Shown: in pieces, positions 1-9,039 of the stretch
Layout: each line of letters opens with the position of its first letter
How positions within the stretch are numbered: position 1 is the first letter of the stretch
Source of the DNA: Tropicimonas isoalkanivorans
GTDB lineage: Bacteria > Pseudomonadota > Alphaproteobacteria > Rhodobacterales > Rhodobacteraceae
DNA length: 64,000 nt
NCBI RefSeq assembly: GCF_900112335.1
Contig: NZ_FOLG01000012.1
Location: forward strand, 117,438-181,437
Direction: 5' to 3'
Notes under the pieces: generated by a model
What the model was told of the DNA's origin: nothing
The model's input: only the letters and a program-made list of their open reading frames with translations
The model's database searches: none
Translations under genes and position numbers: made by a program

Positions 1-98
1 CCCAGCAGGGCTCCATCCTCGTGTTCCTGGCAATCATCTTTTTCTACGCCTGGCGCATGAACAGGCTCGACCGCGAATTCGGCGTCGACGAGCAATAA
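1..98 (+). CDS. Symporter small subunit (DUF4212), 3' end only
   Basis: Only the last 31 codons are in the window; the frame enters at base 3 and ends at TAA 96-98. The visible part is one hydrophobic helix followed by a short polar tail ending in GVDEQ. This matches the C-terminus of the small membrane subunit (DUF4212) that precedes VC_2705-type sodium:solute symporters. The symporter gene starts 15 bases downstream, so the two are co-transcribed and probably form one transporter. The call rests on the tail plus the neighbour; the N-terminal part cannot be checked here. Confidence 0.7.
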   Translation, partial: QQGSILVFLAIIFFYAWRMNRLDREFGVDEQ

Positions 99-113
99 AG
101 GGGGCAGGGACAG

Positions 114-1901
114 ATGGATCAATTCGTACTCAACTGGATTTTTATCGGTGCGAGCTTCGCGCTCTACATCGGTATCGCAATCTGGGCCCGGGCGGGCTCG
201 ACGTCGGAATTCTATGCCGCCGGCCGGGGCGTTCACCCCGTGCTCAACGGCATGGCAACCGGGGCCGACTGGATGTCGGCGGCCTCCTTCATCTCCATGG
301 CCGGCCTGATCGCTTTCGTCGGTTATGACAACTCCACCTTCCTCATGGGCTGGACCGGCGGCTACGTGCTGCTCGCGCTGATGCTCGCGCCCTACCTGCG
401 GAAGTTCGGTAAGTTCACCGTGCCGGAATTCATCGGCGACCGCTTCTACAGCTCGACCGCGCGCCTCGTGGCCGTGATCTGCCTGATCGTCGCCTCGATC
501 ACCTACGTGATCGGTCAGATGACCGGCGTGGGCGTGGCCTTCGGCCGCTTCCTCGAGGTGGACAACACCACCGGCCTGCTGATCGGTGCTGCGGTCGTGT
601 TCGCCTATGCCGTGTTCGGCGGCATGAAGGGCGTGACCTATACGCAGGTTGCGCAATACGTCGTTCTCATCACCGCCTACACCATTCCGGCGATCTTCAT
701 CTCTCTCCAGCTTACGGGCAATCCGATCCCCGCGCTTGGCCTCTTTGGCGACACCGCGGGCACCGGGCAGCCGCTGCTGGCCACGCTGGACCAACTCGTC
801 ACCGACCTGGGCTTTGCGGAATACACGACCCGCAACAGCGACACCCTGAACATGGTTCTGTTCACCCTGTCGCTGATGATCGGGACCGCGGGCCTGCCGC
901 ACGTCATCATGCGGTTCTTCACGGTGCCGACCGTTGCGGACGCTCGCTGGTCGGCTGGCTGGGCGCTGGTGTTCATCGCGCTGCTCTACCTGACGGCTCC
1001 GGCCGTGGGTGCCATGGCGCGCTTCAACATCACCAACCAGTTCTGGCCGGATGGCCCTCAGGGCGAGGCTGTTTCCGTCGAAACGATCGAGACCAGCCCG
1101 GAATATGCCTGGATGCAGACTTGGCAGAAGACCGGTCTGCTGAACTGGGAAGACCTGAACGGCGATGGCAAGATTCAGTACTATAACGATGCCAACGCGG
1201 ACCTTCAGGCTCGTGCCGAAGAGAGTAGCTGGACGGGCAACGAACTGACGAAGTTCGACCGCGACATCCTGGTGCTCGCTAACCCGGAAATCGCCAACCT
1301 GCCTGGCTGGGTGGTGGCGCTTGTCGCTGCCGGTGGTCTTGCCGCTGCGCTCTCGACTGCAGCCGGTCTCCTGCTGGCTATCTCCTCCGCTGTCTCTCAC
1401 GACCTGATGAAGGGCCAACTGACCCCGAACATGTCTGAAGCGTCGGAGCTGATGTCCGCACGGATCGCCATGGCTGTTGCCATCGCCGTCGCCACGTATC
1501 TCGGCCTCAACCCGCCGGGCTTCGCGGCCCAAACCGTGGCTCTTGCCTTCGGTATCGCAGCAGCCTCGATCTTCCCGGCGCTGATGATGGGGATCTTCTC
1601 CAAGCGGGTGAACAACACCGGGGCCGTGGCCGGCATGCTGGTGGGTCTGATCGTGACGGTGGTCTACATCTTCCTGCACAAGGGGTGGTTCTTCATCCCC
1701 GACACCAACAGCTACACGGACGCTGCTCCGCTGTTCCTCGGCATCAAGTCGACCTCCTTCGGGGCCGTCGGGGCGCTGCTGAACTTCGGAACCGCGATCC
1801 TGGTTTCCAACGCGACCGCCGCGCCGCCGAAGGAAATCCAGGAGCTGGTCGAAAGCGTCCGCATCCCGCGGGGCGCCGGCGCAGCCGCCGCGGATCACTG
1901 A
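114..1901 (+). CDS. Sodium:solute (acetate-type) symporter, VC_2705 subfamily
   Basis: A 595-residue multi-helix protein of the SSS family, the large subunit of a two-component monocarboxylate/acetate transporter in the cytoplasmic membrane. The N-terminal FYAAGRGVHPVLNG-type segment and the following ATGADWMSAASF motif are typical of ActP-like proteins. Around residues 347-358 a periplasmic loop carries an EF-hand-like run (D-x-N-x-D-G) that also occurs in this subfamily. It follows the DUF4212 small subunit and precedes a CBS/DUF294 regulator, a receiver and a sensor-exonuclease, the usual company of this transporter. Substrate is inferred from the family, not shown. Confidence 0.9.
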   Translation: MDQFVLNWIFIGASFALYIGIAIWARAGSTSEFYAAGRGVHPVLNGMATGADWMSAASFISMAGLIAFVGYDNSTFLMGWTGGYVLLALMLAPYLRKFGKFTVPEFIGDRFYSSTARLVAVICLIVASITYVIGQMTGVGVAFGRFLEVDNTTGLLIGAAVVFAYAVFGGMKGVTYTQVAQYVVLITAYTIPAIFISLQLTGNPIPALGLFGDTAGTGQPLLATLDQLVTDLGFAEYTTRNSDTLNMVLFTLSLMIGTAGLPHVIMRFFTVPTVADARWSAGWALVFIALLYLTAPAVGAMARFNITNQFWPDGPQGEAVSVETIETSPEYAWMQTWQKTGLLNWEDLNGDGKIQYYNDANADLQARAEESSWTGNELTKFDRDILVLANPEIANLPGWVVALVAAGGLAAALSTAAGLLLAISSAVSHDLMKGQLTPNMSEASELMSARIAMAVAIAVATYLGLNPPGFAAQTVALAFGIAAASIFPALMMGIFSKRVNNTGAVAGMLVGLIVTVVYIFLHKGWFFIPDTNSYTDAAPLFLGIKSTSFGAVGALLNFGTAILVSNATAAPPKEIQELVESVRIPRGAGAAAADH

Positions 1902-2020
1902 TCCCTCGGGTGCGGGCGGGGACCGTGACGGCCCCGCCCGTACCAAATATCGGCGCGTCCCTTTGCCTAAAGGGGGCGTGCCGCCTCGCAACCTCCGAGA
2001 CCAAGCGCGATGGTGTGACG

Positions 2021-3862
2021 ATGACTGACGCGACCCTCGACCGAGACTCCCGCATCCTGAGGTTCATTGAGCACGTCCATCCCTACGACAGCCTCGACCG
2101 TGACACTCTGAAACGGATCGCCGAGGCATTCTCCGACCGGACCGTGCCCGCCGGTTCCGAGATCTACGCGGCCGGCACGCCGCTTGAAGGGCTCTACCTT
2201 ATCGAACATGGCACCGTGGAGGTGACCGACGCCAACGGCGCCCCCGTGTCCCTCCTGCGCGGCCGCAATTCCTTCGGCGAACGGGGGTTGATCCGCGACG
2301 GCATTGCGCAAACGACCGCGCGTGCGGCGGAGGAGACCCGGTTGCTGGTTCTTCCCGCCAAGACGTTTCGCGACCTCGTCAGGAACGACCGCGCCTTCGC
2401 CCGCTTCTTCGAGCGCGGCCGCGCTGCGGCCCGGGAGCGGCAGGGCGATCTGTCCACCCAGCGTGTCAGCGATCTGATGGCGCGACATCCCATTACGGTA
2501 GCGCCAGACACGCCGATCCGGTCGGCCGCCGAAACGATGCGGGACACCCGAGTTTCCTGTCTTGCCGTGACCGAGTCAGACGAACGCCTCGTCGGTATCG
2601 TCACCCTCCGCGACATGGCGACCAAGGCCGTTGCCTCCAGCCTGGCCGGAGAAACGCCGGTGCGGGAGATCATGACGTCGAATCCGGCCAGCCTGCCGCC
2701 CTCCGCGCTCGGCTCCGATCTGCTGCACCTGATGCTGGAGCGGAAGGTCGGCCACGTGACGGTCGTCGAGGGCGACCGGGTGGTGGGCATCCTGACCCAA
2801 ACGGACCTGACGCGGTTCCAGGCACTCAGCTCGGCGTCGATGGTGCAGGAAGTTGCCGATGCCGCGTCTGCGGAAGAGATGGCCCGGGTCACCGCGCGCT
2901 TGCCCGCGCTCCTCGCCCAGCTTGTCGGGGCCGGGAACCGGCATGAAGTGGTGACGCGGCTCATCACGGACATCGCGGATGCGGTGACACGCCGCCTCCT
3001 CGCGCTGGCGGAAGCGGAGCTTGGCGCGCCCCCGGTGGACTATCTCTGGCTTGCTTGCGGCTCGCAGGGTCGGCAGGAGCAGACCGGGGTGTCCGATCAG
3101 GACAACTGCCTCATCATCTCCGACGCGGCCCGGGGCAAGGACGGCGCGTATTTCGAGAGCCTTGCGCGTTTCGTCTGCGATGGTCTCGCAACCTGCGGCT
3201 ACTACTACTGCCCCGGAGACATGATGGCGTCCAACCCGCGCTGGCGTCAGCCGCTGGCCGTCTGGCGGCGGTACTTCCGGGGCTGGATCGACAAGCCGGA
3301 CCCCGAGGCGCAGATGCTGGCCTCCGTCATGTTCGACCTGCGCCCCATTGGCGGGGCAGCCTACCTGCTGGAGGAGCTGAAGGCCGAAACCCTCGCCGCA
3401 GCGCGCAAGAACACGATCTTCGTCGGCCACATGATCGTCAACTCGCTGAAGCACACCCCGCCGCTCGGGCTGTTCCGCGGATTTGCCACGGTGCGCTCGG
3501 GCGAACACAAGAACCAACTGGACATGAAGATGAACGGCGTCGTTCCGGTGGTCGATCTCGGGCGGATCTATGCGCTCCAGGGCGGATTGACGGAGGTGAA
3601 CACCCGCGCGCGGCTGGAGGCGGCGGAGGCCAACGGCACCATCTCGCGGTCCGGCGGACACGACCTTCTGGACGCCTACGACCTGATCGCTGAAACCCGC
3701 CTGAAGCAGCAGGCCGAGGAGATCCGCGCGGGTCGCAAACCGGACAACTATATGGCGCCGTCCGACCTGAGCGACCTGGAGCGCAGCCACTTGCGGGATG
3801 CCTTCGTCGTCGTGCGCACGATGCAGTCGGCGCTTGGCCACAACAAGGGGGTGCTCAGTTGA
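2021..3862 (+). CDS. cNMP-binding / CBS pair / DUF294 nucleotidyltransferase-like protein
   Basis: A 613-residue cytoplasmic protein. In order: a cyclic-nucleotide-binding fold (about residues 15-130), two CBS repeats (about 150-270), a DUF294 putative nucleotidyltransferase with a GlnD-like GSQGR...SDQDN motif (about 345-370), and a DUF294 C-terminal helical region. I chose ATG 2021 because the cNMP fold begins right after it; the same frame is open further upstream but that part overlaps the symporter gene. Proteins of this make-up sit beside ActP-like symporters and probably tune the transporter or a downstream regulator. Target and ligand are unknown. Confidence 0.85.
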   Translation: MTDATLDRDSRILRFIEHVHPYDSLDRDTLKRIAEAFSDRTVPAGSEIYAAGTPLEGLYLIEHGTVEVTDANGAPVSLLRGRNSFGERGLIRDGIAQTTARAAEETRLLVLPAKTFRDLVRNDRAFARFFERGRAAARERQGDLSTQRVSDLMARHPITVAPDTPIRSAAETMRDTRVSCLAVTESDERLVGIVTLRDMATKAVASSLAGETPVREIMTSNPASLPPSALGSDLLHLMLERKVGHVTVVEGDRVVGILTQTDLTRFQALSSASMVQEVADAASAEEMARVTARLPALLAQLVGAGNRHEVVTRLITDIADAVTRRLLALAEAELGAPPVDYLWLACGSQGRQEQTGVSDQDNCLIISDAARGKDGAYFESLARFVCDGLATCGYYYCPGDMMASNPRWRQPLAVWRRYFRGWIDKPDPEAQMLASVMFDLRPIGGAAYLLEELKAETLAAARKNTIFVGHMIVNSLKHTPPLGLFRGFATVRSGEHKNQLDMKMNGVVPVVDLGRIYALQGGLTEVNTRARLEAAEANGTISRSGGHDLLDAYDLIAETRLKQQAEEIRAGRKPDNYMAPSDLSDLERSHLRDAFVVVRTMQSALGHNKGVLS

Positions 3863-4024
3863 TGCACTAAACGGCGACGCTGTCGGGGAAGGAGGCCCGG
3901 ATGGCAGACAATGGCGCGCGGGGGCCGTGTGACGGCCGCCACCACGCCTTGCGTTCGGAGGCGCCTACATAGACACAGGTGCTGCCGCGTTCCGCGCGGC
4001 CGTGCTCATCGCGAGGGAGGAGCG

Positions 4025-4546
4025 ATGTTTTTCGAATTGATTGCCGCGATCGTGGCCGGTGCGCTGGCTGCCGGTGTCGTCCTTGGCCTCAACAGGCTGA
4101 CCGGCGGGCGACTGCCCCGTTGGGTGATGCCGGCCGCGGCGGGTGCGGCAATCGTCGCCTATGCAATCTTCATGGAGTATTCCTGGTACCGACGTACCGT
4201 CGACACGCTGCCGGAAAGCCTTGAGGTCACCTTTGCTCACGAAGCCAGGAACGTCTGGCGGCCATGGACCTTCGCGCGACCGGTGGTGGATCGTTTCGCC
4301 GCCGTCGACCGCGCCGCGATCGCCAACCCGGGCGCGGGCGCCGACCAGCGCCGCGCCGAGTTGTACCTGTTCGGCCGCTGGACGGCGCCGCACCGGGTGC
4401 CCGTCGTCTACGACTGCGGCGCCGGGCGTATGGCGCCGCTGCTTGAAACCGTTCAGATCGACGAAAACGGCGTCGTCACGCAGGCGGACTGGGAGCCCGT
4501 GCCCGCAGACGACCCCACCCTTTCCATCGTTTGTAAGGAGGCTTGA
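4025..4546 (+). CDS. Conserved membrane-anchored protein of unknown function
   Basis: A 173-residue protein starting at an ATG preceded by a GGGAGGAG ribosome-binding site. Two hydrophobic helices lie in the first 55 residues, followed by a polar domain of about 115 residues rich in Arg and Trp. I recognise no catalytic motif. Its stop codon lies just before the ATG of the receiver protein, so it belongs to the symporter operon. Function unknown; it may be an accessory of the transporter or the sensor. Confidence 0.75.
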   Translation: MFFELIAAIVAGALAAGVVLGLNRLTGGRLPRWVMPAAAGAAIVAYAIFMEYSWYRRTVDTLPESLEVTFAHEARNVWRPWTFARPVVDRFAAVDRAAIANPGAGADQRRAELYLFGRWTAPHRVPVVYDCGAGRMAPLLETVQIDENGVVTQADWEPVPADDPTLSIVCKEA

Positions 4547-4551
4547 GCATC

Positions 4552-4953
4552 ATGGCCACGGACCATCCTGCCCGCGTTCTGATCGTCGAGGACGAGGATA
4601 ACATCGCTCTGGCGCTAGGCCACGTGCTCAAGCGAGAAGGGTTTGAGGTCAGTCGCGTTGTCGATGGCGAGACGGGACTGCAGGCGATCCGCGACGAACG
4701 GCCCGATCTGGTATTGCTCGACGTCATGCTACCGGGCATGTCTGGGTACGAGGTCTGCCAGAACGTGCGGCTGGAACCGGAGCTATCGGGCGTGAAGATC
4801 CTTATCATGACCGCACGCGGCAAGGCGATGGAGCGGCGCAAGGGGCTGGCACTGGGCGCCGACGGTTTCATCGCCAAACCGTTCGACCTGTCGGAACTGC
4901 TGCAGCGGACCCGCGCACTTTTGAAGGGCGAGGCGGAATCGAGCGATGCATGA
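4552..4953 (+). CDS. Stand-alone response-regulator receiver protein
   Basis: A 133-residue single CheY-like receiver domain: acidic patch VEDEDN near the N-terminus, phospho-acceptor Asp in LVLLDVMLPGMSG, and the conserved Lys in FIAKPFD. There is no output domain. A TTG at 4543 is also in frame, but AAGGAGG at 4535-4541 is spaced correctly for ATG 4552 and too close to the TTG. The 3' end overlaps the sensor-exonuclease gene by 8 bases, implying translational coupling. It could be the phosphorylation partner of that protein or of a remote kinase, because the fused kinase looks inactive. Confidence 0.9.
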   Translation: MATDHPARVLIVEDEDNIALALGHVLKREGFEVSRVVDGETGLQAIRDERPDLVLLDVMLPGMSGYEVCQNVRLEPELSGVKILIMTARGKAMERRKGLALGADGFIAKPFDLSELLQRTRALLKGEAESSDA

Positions 4954-7069
4954 CTGGTTGGCACGGCGGTTGAACCTGCGTCTCAGGGTCTTCCTGTTCT
5001 TTGCCATGGTGGCCCTCGGCGGGCTCGCATCAGTCGGCCTCGGCCTTTGGCTGGGGTATCGGCGCGTGGAGGAGGCAGGACTTGGGTCCGGTTTCGTGCT
5101 GGCCGGGCTGATTTCCGGGGCCGGTATCCTCGCGCTCGTTGTCTGGGTCTGGATGCTGTTCGACGAGAACGTGGCGAAGGCGATCCAGAAGCTCGCCGGC
5201 GGCATCCGGGCGCGCGCCCATGCCGACGTCGCGGGGGAGCTCGACCACGAATCCGCGCGCTACCTCGGTGATCTGGCGCCGGCGGCCAAGGCCATCACTG
5301 GCACACTGGCCGAGACCAAGAACGCGCTGGCCGAGGCGGTGGAACGGGAGACCACGCGGCTCGCGGTGGAGAATGCCCGCCTGCAGTCACTGTTGGCCGA
5401 CGTGCCTGCGGGCGTTCTGCTGTGTTCGCCCGATCACCAGATTGTCTTCTACAATGCCCATGCGCAGGAACTTCTGTCGGGAGAGGTTTCGGCCGGGTTG
5501 GATCGGTCGATCCTGGACTATATCCGCGCCGGACCGTTGCAGAACGCGTATGCGCGCCTGACCCAGAGCGAGGACGTGGACGCGGCCTGTTCCGTGCTCT
5601 GTGCGTCCACCCAGACCGGCGAGGTGCTGGCCGGGCGCATGCGTCTGGTCAACCTGCCGCAACGGAGCGCGGAGGCGGCGGGCTATGTGCTCACCCTGCG
5701 CGACGTGACAGCCGATCTGGCGCTCCGGGCGGGGCGGGAAGAGCTGCTGGACGAGATCTTCGACAAGGTGCGCCGGCCTGCCGCCAACTTGCAGACGGTG
5801 CTGGACTCCGGCGTTGCCGATCAGGACGCGGCGACGCGCAAGGCGCTGCTGGTCGAGGCGGCCGCGCTGACCCATGCGATTACGGACCTCGGCTCCCGCT
5901 ACGACGACGCCCGCGGTGGGTGGTGGCCGATGGAGGAGATCCGGGCGAGCGAACTGGTGGAAAGCGTTGTCGCAGTGACGGCCCGCGAGGGGATCACCCT
6001 GATCGCGGAGGCGGAGCGGCTGATGTTGCGCTGCGATGCCTTTCAGATCGTGGCGTTACTGTCGCATCTATGCGGTCGGCTGGTGGAGGTCATCGGAGCC
6101 GCGGCCCTGTCGCTCAGGATCGCGGATGACGGCGAGGGAGGCGCGCTGGTGACGCTCGGCTGGAAGGGAGATGTCTTGCAGGTCGGGTTGCTGGAGGGAT
6201 GGCTTGATGTTGCGCTGGAGGTCGGGCTGGCGAACGTGACCGGGCGCACTGTTCTGGCCGCCCACGGGACCGAGGCCTGGCCGGAGCCGGGCGCGGTGGG
6301 GCGGAACCTGATCCGCCTGCCCCTACGAGAGGCCTGGCCCGTTGGCACCCCCGCTCCCGCAGTCCGCCGCTCCGCGGTCTACGATTTCGACCTGATGGAT
6401 CGGGAGCCCTCGGGAGAGCTTGCGATGACGCCTCTGCGGGAGCTGACCTGCGTGGTGTTCGACACCGAGACGACCGGGCTACTTCCGTCTTCGGGGGACG
6501 AGATCGTCCAGATCGCGGCGCTGCGGCTGCTGGGGGGCAAGCGCATTCATGGGGAAGCCTTCGAGAGCCTCGTGAACCCGGGGCGGCCGATCCCGGCAGT
6601 CGCCACGGAGGTCCATCACATCACCAACGAAATGGTTGCCGGCGCCCCCGACATCGGCACTGTCGGACGCCGTTTCCACGCCTTTGCCCAGGGGTCTGTG
6701 CTCGTCGCGCACAACGCGCCCTTCGACCTGGAGTTCCTGAGGCGGCGCGAGGCGGAGATTGGCAAGAGCTTCGATCATCCGGTGCTCGACACGGTGCTCC
6801 TGTCGGCGGTGGTGTTCGGCCAGTCGGAGGTGCACACGCTCGACGCCCTGACCGAGCGGCTCGGCATCACGATCCCCCCGGAGGCGCGGCACACGGCGAT
6901 GGGGGATACAATCGCCACGGCGGCGGCGCTTGAGAAGATGATCCCGATGCTGGAGGGGCGCGGGTACCGCACGTTTGGCGAGGTGATCGCGGCCGTGCGG
7001 CAACACGGACGCCTGCTGAAAGACGTCAACAGCCCCGAACATGTCTCGCCAGTGAAGGCCGCAACGTAG
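4946..7069 (+). CDS. Degenerate sensor kinase fused to DnaQ-type 3'-5' exonuclease
   Basis: 707 residues. Two N-terminal membrane helices (about 15-75), a HAMP/coiled-coil stretch, a PAS-like domain (about 140-255), a HisKA/HATPase-like region (about 260-480), then a DEDDh exonuclease domain (about 500-690). Exonuclease motifs are intact: ExoI D506/E508 (FDTETTG), ExoII AHNAPFDLEF, ExoIII H649-x4-D654. The kinase part lacks recognisable key residues: the helix expected to carry the acceptor His reads DKVRRP, and no N-box Asn is evident. Such fusions are known next to VC_2705-type symporters; the annotation 'DNA polymerase III epsilon subunit' would be misleading for it. Confidence 0.85.
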   Translation: MHDWLARRLNLRLRVFLFFAMVALGGLASVGLGLWLGYRRVEEAGLGSGFVLAGLISGAGILALVVWVWMLFDENVAKAIQKLAGGIRARAHADVAGELDHESARYLGDLAPAAKAITGTLAETKNALAEAVERETTRLAVENARLQSLLADVPAGVLLCSPDHQIVFYNAHAQELLSGEVSAGLDRSILDYIRAGPLQNAYARLTQSEDVDAACSVLCASTQTGEVLAGRMRLVNLPQRSAEAAGYVLTLRDVTADLALRAGREELLDEIFDKVRRPAANLQTVLDSGVADQDAATRKALLVEAAALTHAITDLGSRYDDARGGWWPMEEIRASELVESVVAVTAREGITLIAEAERLMLRCDAFQIVALLSHLCGRLVEVIGAAALSLRIADDGEGGALVTLGWKGDVLQVGLLEGWLDVALEVGLANVTGRTVLAAHGTEAWPEPGAVGRNLIRLPLREAWPVGTPAPAVRRSAVYDFDLMDREPSGELAMTPLRELTCVVFDTETTGLLPSSGDEIVQIAALRLLGGKRIHGEAFESLVNPGRPIPAVATEVHHITNEMVAGAPDIGTVGRRFHAFAQGSVLVAHNAPFDLEFLRRREAEIGKSFDHPVLDTVLLSAVVFGQSEVHTLDALTERLGITIPPEARHTAMGDTIATAAALEKMIPMLEGRGYRTFGEVIAAVRQHGRLLKDVNSPEHVSPVKAAT

Positions 7070-7297
7070 GGCTCCCGCCCGTCAGGAACGCATCATAGAT
7101 GCGCCCCTTCCCGTTGGGCCAAGCGCCGCCTGCGGCGGCGTGGACGAAAGGCGCGGTCGGGCGCCGGTGGGACCGGACCTTCCACGGGCGCGCGGATGTC
7201 ACAATAGTCGAGACAATGGCAACACGCTGCGCGTGCGGAGCACGCGCCCGGCCCAACGGGATGAGGGGCCGGCAGGCCCTGAAGACGGGCGGGAGCC
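7070..7297. repeat. 228-bp inverted-repeat, hairpin-rich intergenic element
   Basis: The gap between the sensor-exonuclease and purD is bounded by a perfect 14-bp inverted repeat (GGCTCCCGCCCGTC at 7070-7083; complement at 7284-7297). Nested inside is a second 11-bp inverted repeat (CCCGTTGGGCC at 7110-7120; complement at 7250-7260). Further hairpins lie at 7089-7103 (CGCATC/GATGCG), 7124-7140 (CGCCGCC/GGCGGCG), 7231-7245 (GCGTGC/GCACGC) and 7266-7279 (GGGCC/GGCCC). No convincing gene lies in it. It could be a small non-autonomous mobile element, a REP/BIME-like repeat or a structured RNA. Confidence 0.6.
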
Positions 7298-7304
7298 TTC
7301 CAGT

Positions 7305-8576
7305 TCAGCCTTCTCCGAGCGCCCGCCAGCCGATGTCGCGGCGGTAGAATCCGCCGGACCAGTCAACCGCCTCGGCCAGTTCGTAAGCGCGGTCGCGCGC
7401 TTCCTGCAGGGTGCGCCCGCGGGCCGTTGCATTCAGCACCCGCCCGCCCGTGGCCGTGATCTTGCCTTCGGCCTCCGTGGTGCCGGCGTGGAACATCATT
7501 TCCCAACTCGTCTCGGGCAGCTGCTCCAGCCCGCCGATCACCGACCCCTTCTCATAGCTGCCCGGATACCCTTTCGCTGCAAGAACAACGGTCATCGCGT
7601 GATCTTCCGCCCAGTTCACGGTGCGATCCGCCAGCCGGCCTTCGGCGGCCGCGAGCATCAGGTCGAGTGCCTGGGCGCCCAGCCGCATCATCAGCGCCTG
7701 GCACTCCGGGTCGCCGAAACGCACGTTGTATTCCACGAGGCGGGGAGCTCCGTCCTGGATCATGAACCCTGCGTAGAGCACGCCACGATAGGGCGTGCCC
7801 CGTCGGGCCATCTCCGCCACCGTCGGTTTGATGATCCGTTCGAGCGCAGCCTCGGTCACCTCCGGCGTCATCACGGGCGCCGGGGAATAGGCACCCATGC
7901 CGCCCGTGTTGGGCCCGGTGTCGCCTTCGCCGACCCTTTTGTGGTCCTGCGCCGTGCCGACCGGCAGCACGGTCTCGCCATCGCAGAGCACGAAGAAGCT
8001 CGCCTCTTCGCCCTCCATGAACTCCTCGATCACCACCTCCGCACCGGCCTCTCCAAAGGCGCCCGAGAACATCTCATCCACGGCGGCGAGGGCTTCGTCT
8101 TCCGTCATCGCCACGATCACGCCCTTGCCCGCGGCCAAACCGTCTGCCTTGACCACGATCGGCGCGCCGTGCGCGCGGATGTGATCCTTGGCCGGCTCCG
8201 CGGCGTCGAACCGCGCCCAGGCCGCTGTCGGCGCACCGGCTGCGTCGCAGACTTCCTTGGTAAAGCGCTTTGAGGCTTCCAGCTTTGCCGCCTCCGCAGA
8301 GGGGCCGAACACCAGAAGGCCAGCTTCCACCAGCCGGTCCGCCACGCCGGCTGCCAGTGGCGCTTCCGGCCCGATCACCACGAAGTCGATGGCCTCGGCC
8401 TCTGCAAACTCCACGACAGCGCCGCCATCGCAGATGTCGAGGCTTGCGCATTCCGCGATCTGCGCGATCCCGGCGTTTCCGGGCGCCACGATCAGCCGGT
8501 CGCATTTCGGGTTCTGAAGGATCGCCCAGGCCAGGGCATGTTCGCGGCCGCCGCCGCCAAGGACCAGGATATTCAT
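7305..8576 (-). CDS. purD: Phosphoribosylamine--glycine ligase
   Basis: A 423-residue cytosolic ATP-grasp enzyme that joins 5-phosphoribosylamine and glycine to GAR in purine synthesis. The N-terminus has the LGGGGREHALA dinucleotide-fold motif, the middle carries ATP-grasp segments (VVKADGLAAGKGV, EEFMEGEEAS), and GGMGAYSPAP and NVRFGDPECQ are characteristic of PurD. Full family length. It is transcribed away from the neighbouring 77-residue protein and xseA. Confidence 0.97.
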   Translation of the reverse strand: MNILVLGGGGREHALAWAILQNPKCDRLIVAPGNAGIAQIAECASLDICDGGAVVEFAEAEAIDFVVIGPEAPLAAGVADRLVEAGLLVFGPSAEAAKLEASKRFTKEVCDAAGAPTAAWARFDAAEPAKDHIRAHGAPIVVKADGLAAGKGVIVAMTEDEALAAVDEMFSGAFGEAGAEVVIEEFMEGEEASFFVLCDGETVLPVGTAQDHKRVGEGDTGPNTGGMGAYSPAPVMTPEVTEAALERIIKPTVAEMARRGTPYRGVLYAGFMIQDGAPRLVEYNVRFGDPECQALMMRLGAQALDLMLAAAEGRLADRTVNWAEDHAMTVVLAAKGYPGSYEKGSVIGGLEQLPETSWEMMFHAGTTEAEGKITATGGRVLNATARGRTLQEARDRAYELAEAVDWSGGFYRRDIGWRALGEG

Positions 8577-8724
8577 GTCGCCTCCGTCGGTGCCGGTTGA
8601 CCGTGGCGCCGGTTCTAGGGGGACGGACCCGGGGCCGCAAGCGCCCGACGTGATGTCTCGGCCGGGTCCTCCGGAACTTCCCCGGCCGGGAGCCGTTTGA
8701 CCTCCGTATCCAAAGGAGAGCCTC

Positions 8725-8958
8725 GTGCAGCAACAGAATGCGGAAACCTACGTCGTCACCACTGAGCCGGTCACCGAGGGGTGGCACGTCGTGCACAGGG
8801 AGTCCTGCGAGGATCGGCGAGACGTCCTGATGGAGACGCTGGGGGCGTTCGAAGGCTGCGCTCCGGCAATGGAACGTGCGCGGGAGCGGTACCATCCCGT
8901 CAACGCCTGTCCCACGTGCTGCAGCGCGTGCCACGTCGCGGCGGACGAGGTGGAGTAA
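8725..8958 (+). CDS. Small Cys-rich protein, unknown function
   Basis: A 77-residue ORF with a GTG start preceded by AAAGGAGAG at good spacing. No signal peptide or membrane segment. The C-terminus carries C62-x2-C65-C66-x2-C69-H70, and further Cys residues lie at 28 and 45, an arrangement that could bind zinc or another metal. It sits alone between purD (divergent) and xseA. Coding support is the ribosome-binding site and a composition like the neighbouring genes; I do not recognise the family. Confidence 0.65.
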   Translation: MQQQNAETYVVTTEPVTEGWHVVHRESCEDRRDVLMETLGAFEGCAPAMERARERYHPVNACPTCCSACHVAADEVE

Positions 8959-9039
8959 GCCGGTGACCGTCCTGTCGTGAGCGACCCTTTCGCCGCCGGT
9001 CGCCCGGGTCTAGGATGAGGGGCCTTGGCGGAGAAGACG

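Noticed and set aside
1685..2020. N-terminal extension of the cNMP/CBS/DUF294 gene into the symporter gene
   Set aside because: The extension is an Arg-rich out-of-frame shadow; the family N-terminus begins at ATG 2021.
7026..7347. Short ORFs inside the palindromic element
   Set aside because: Low-complexity, Arg-rich peptides on both strands without ribosome-binding sites; better explained by the inverted-repeat structure.
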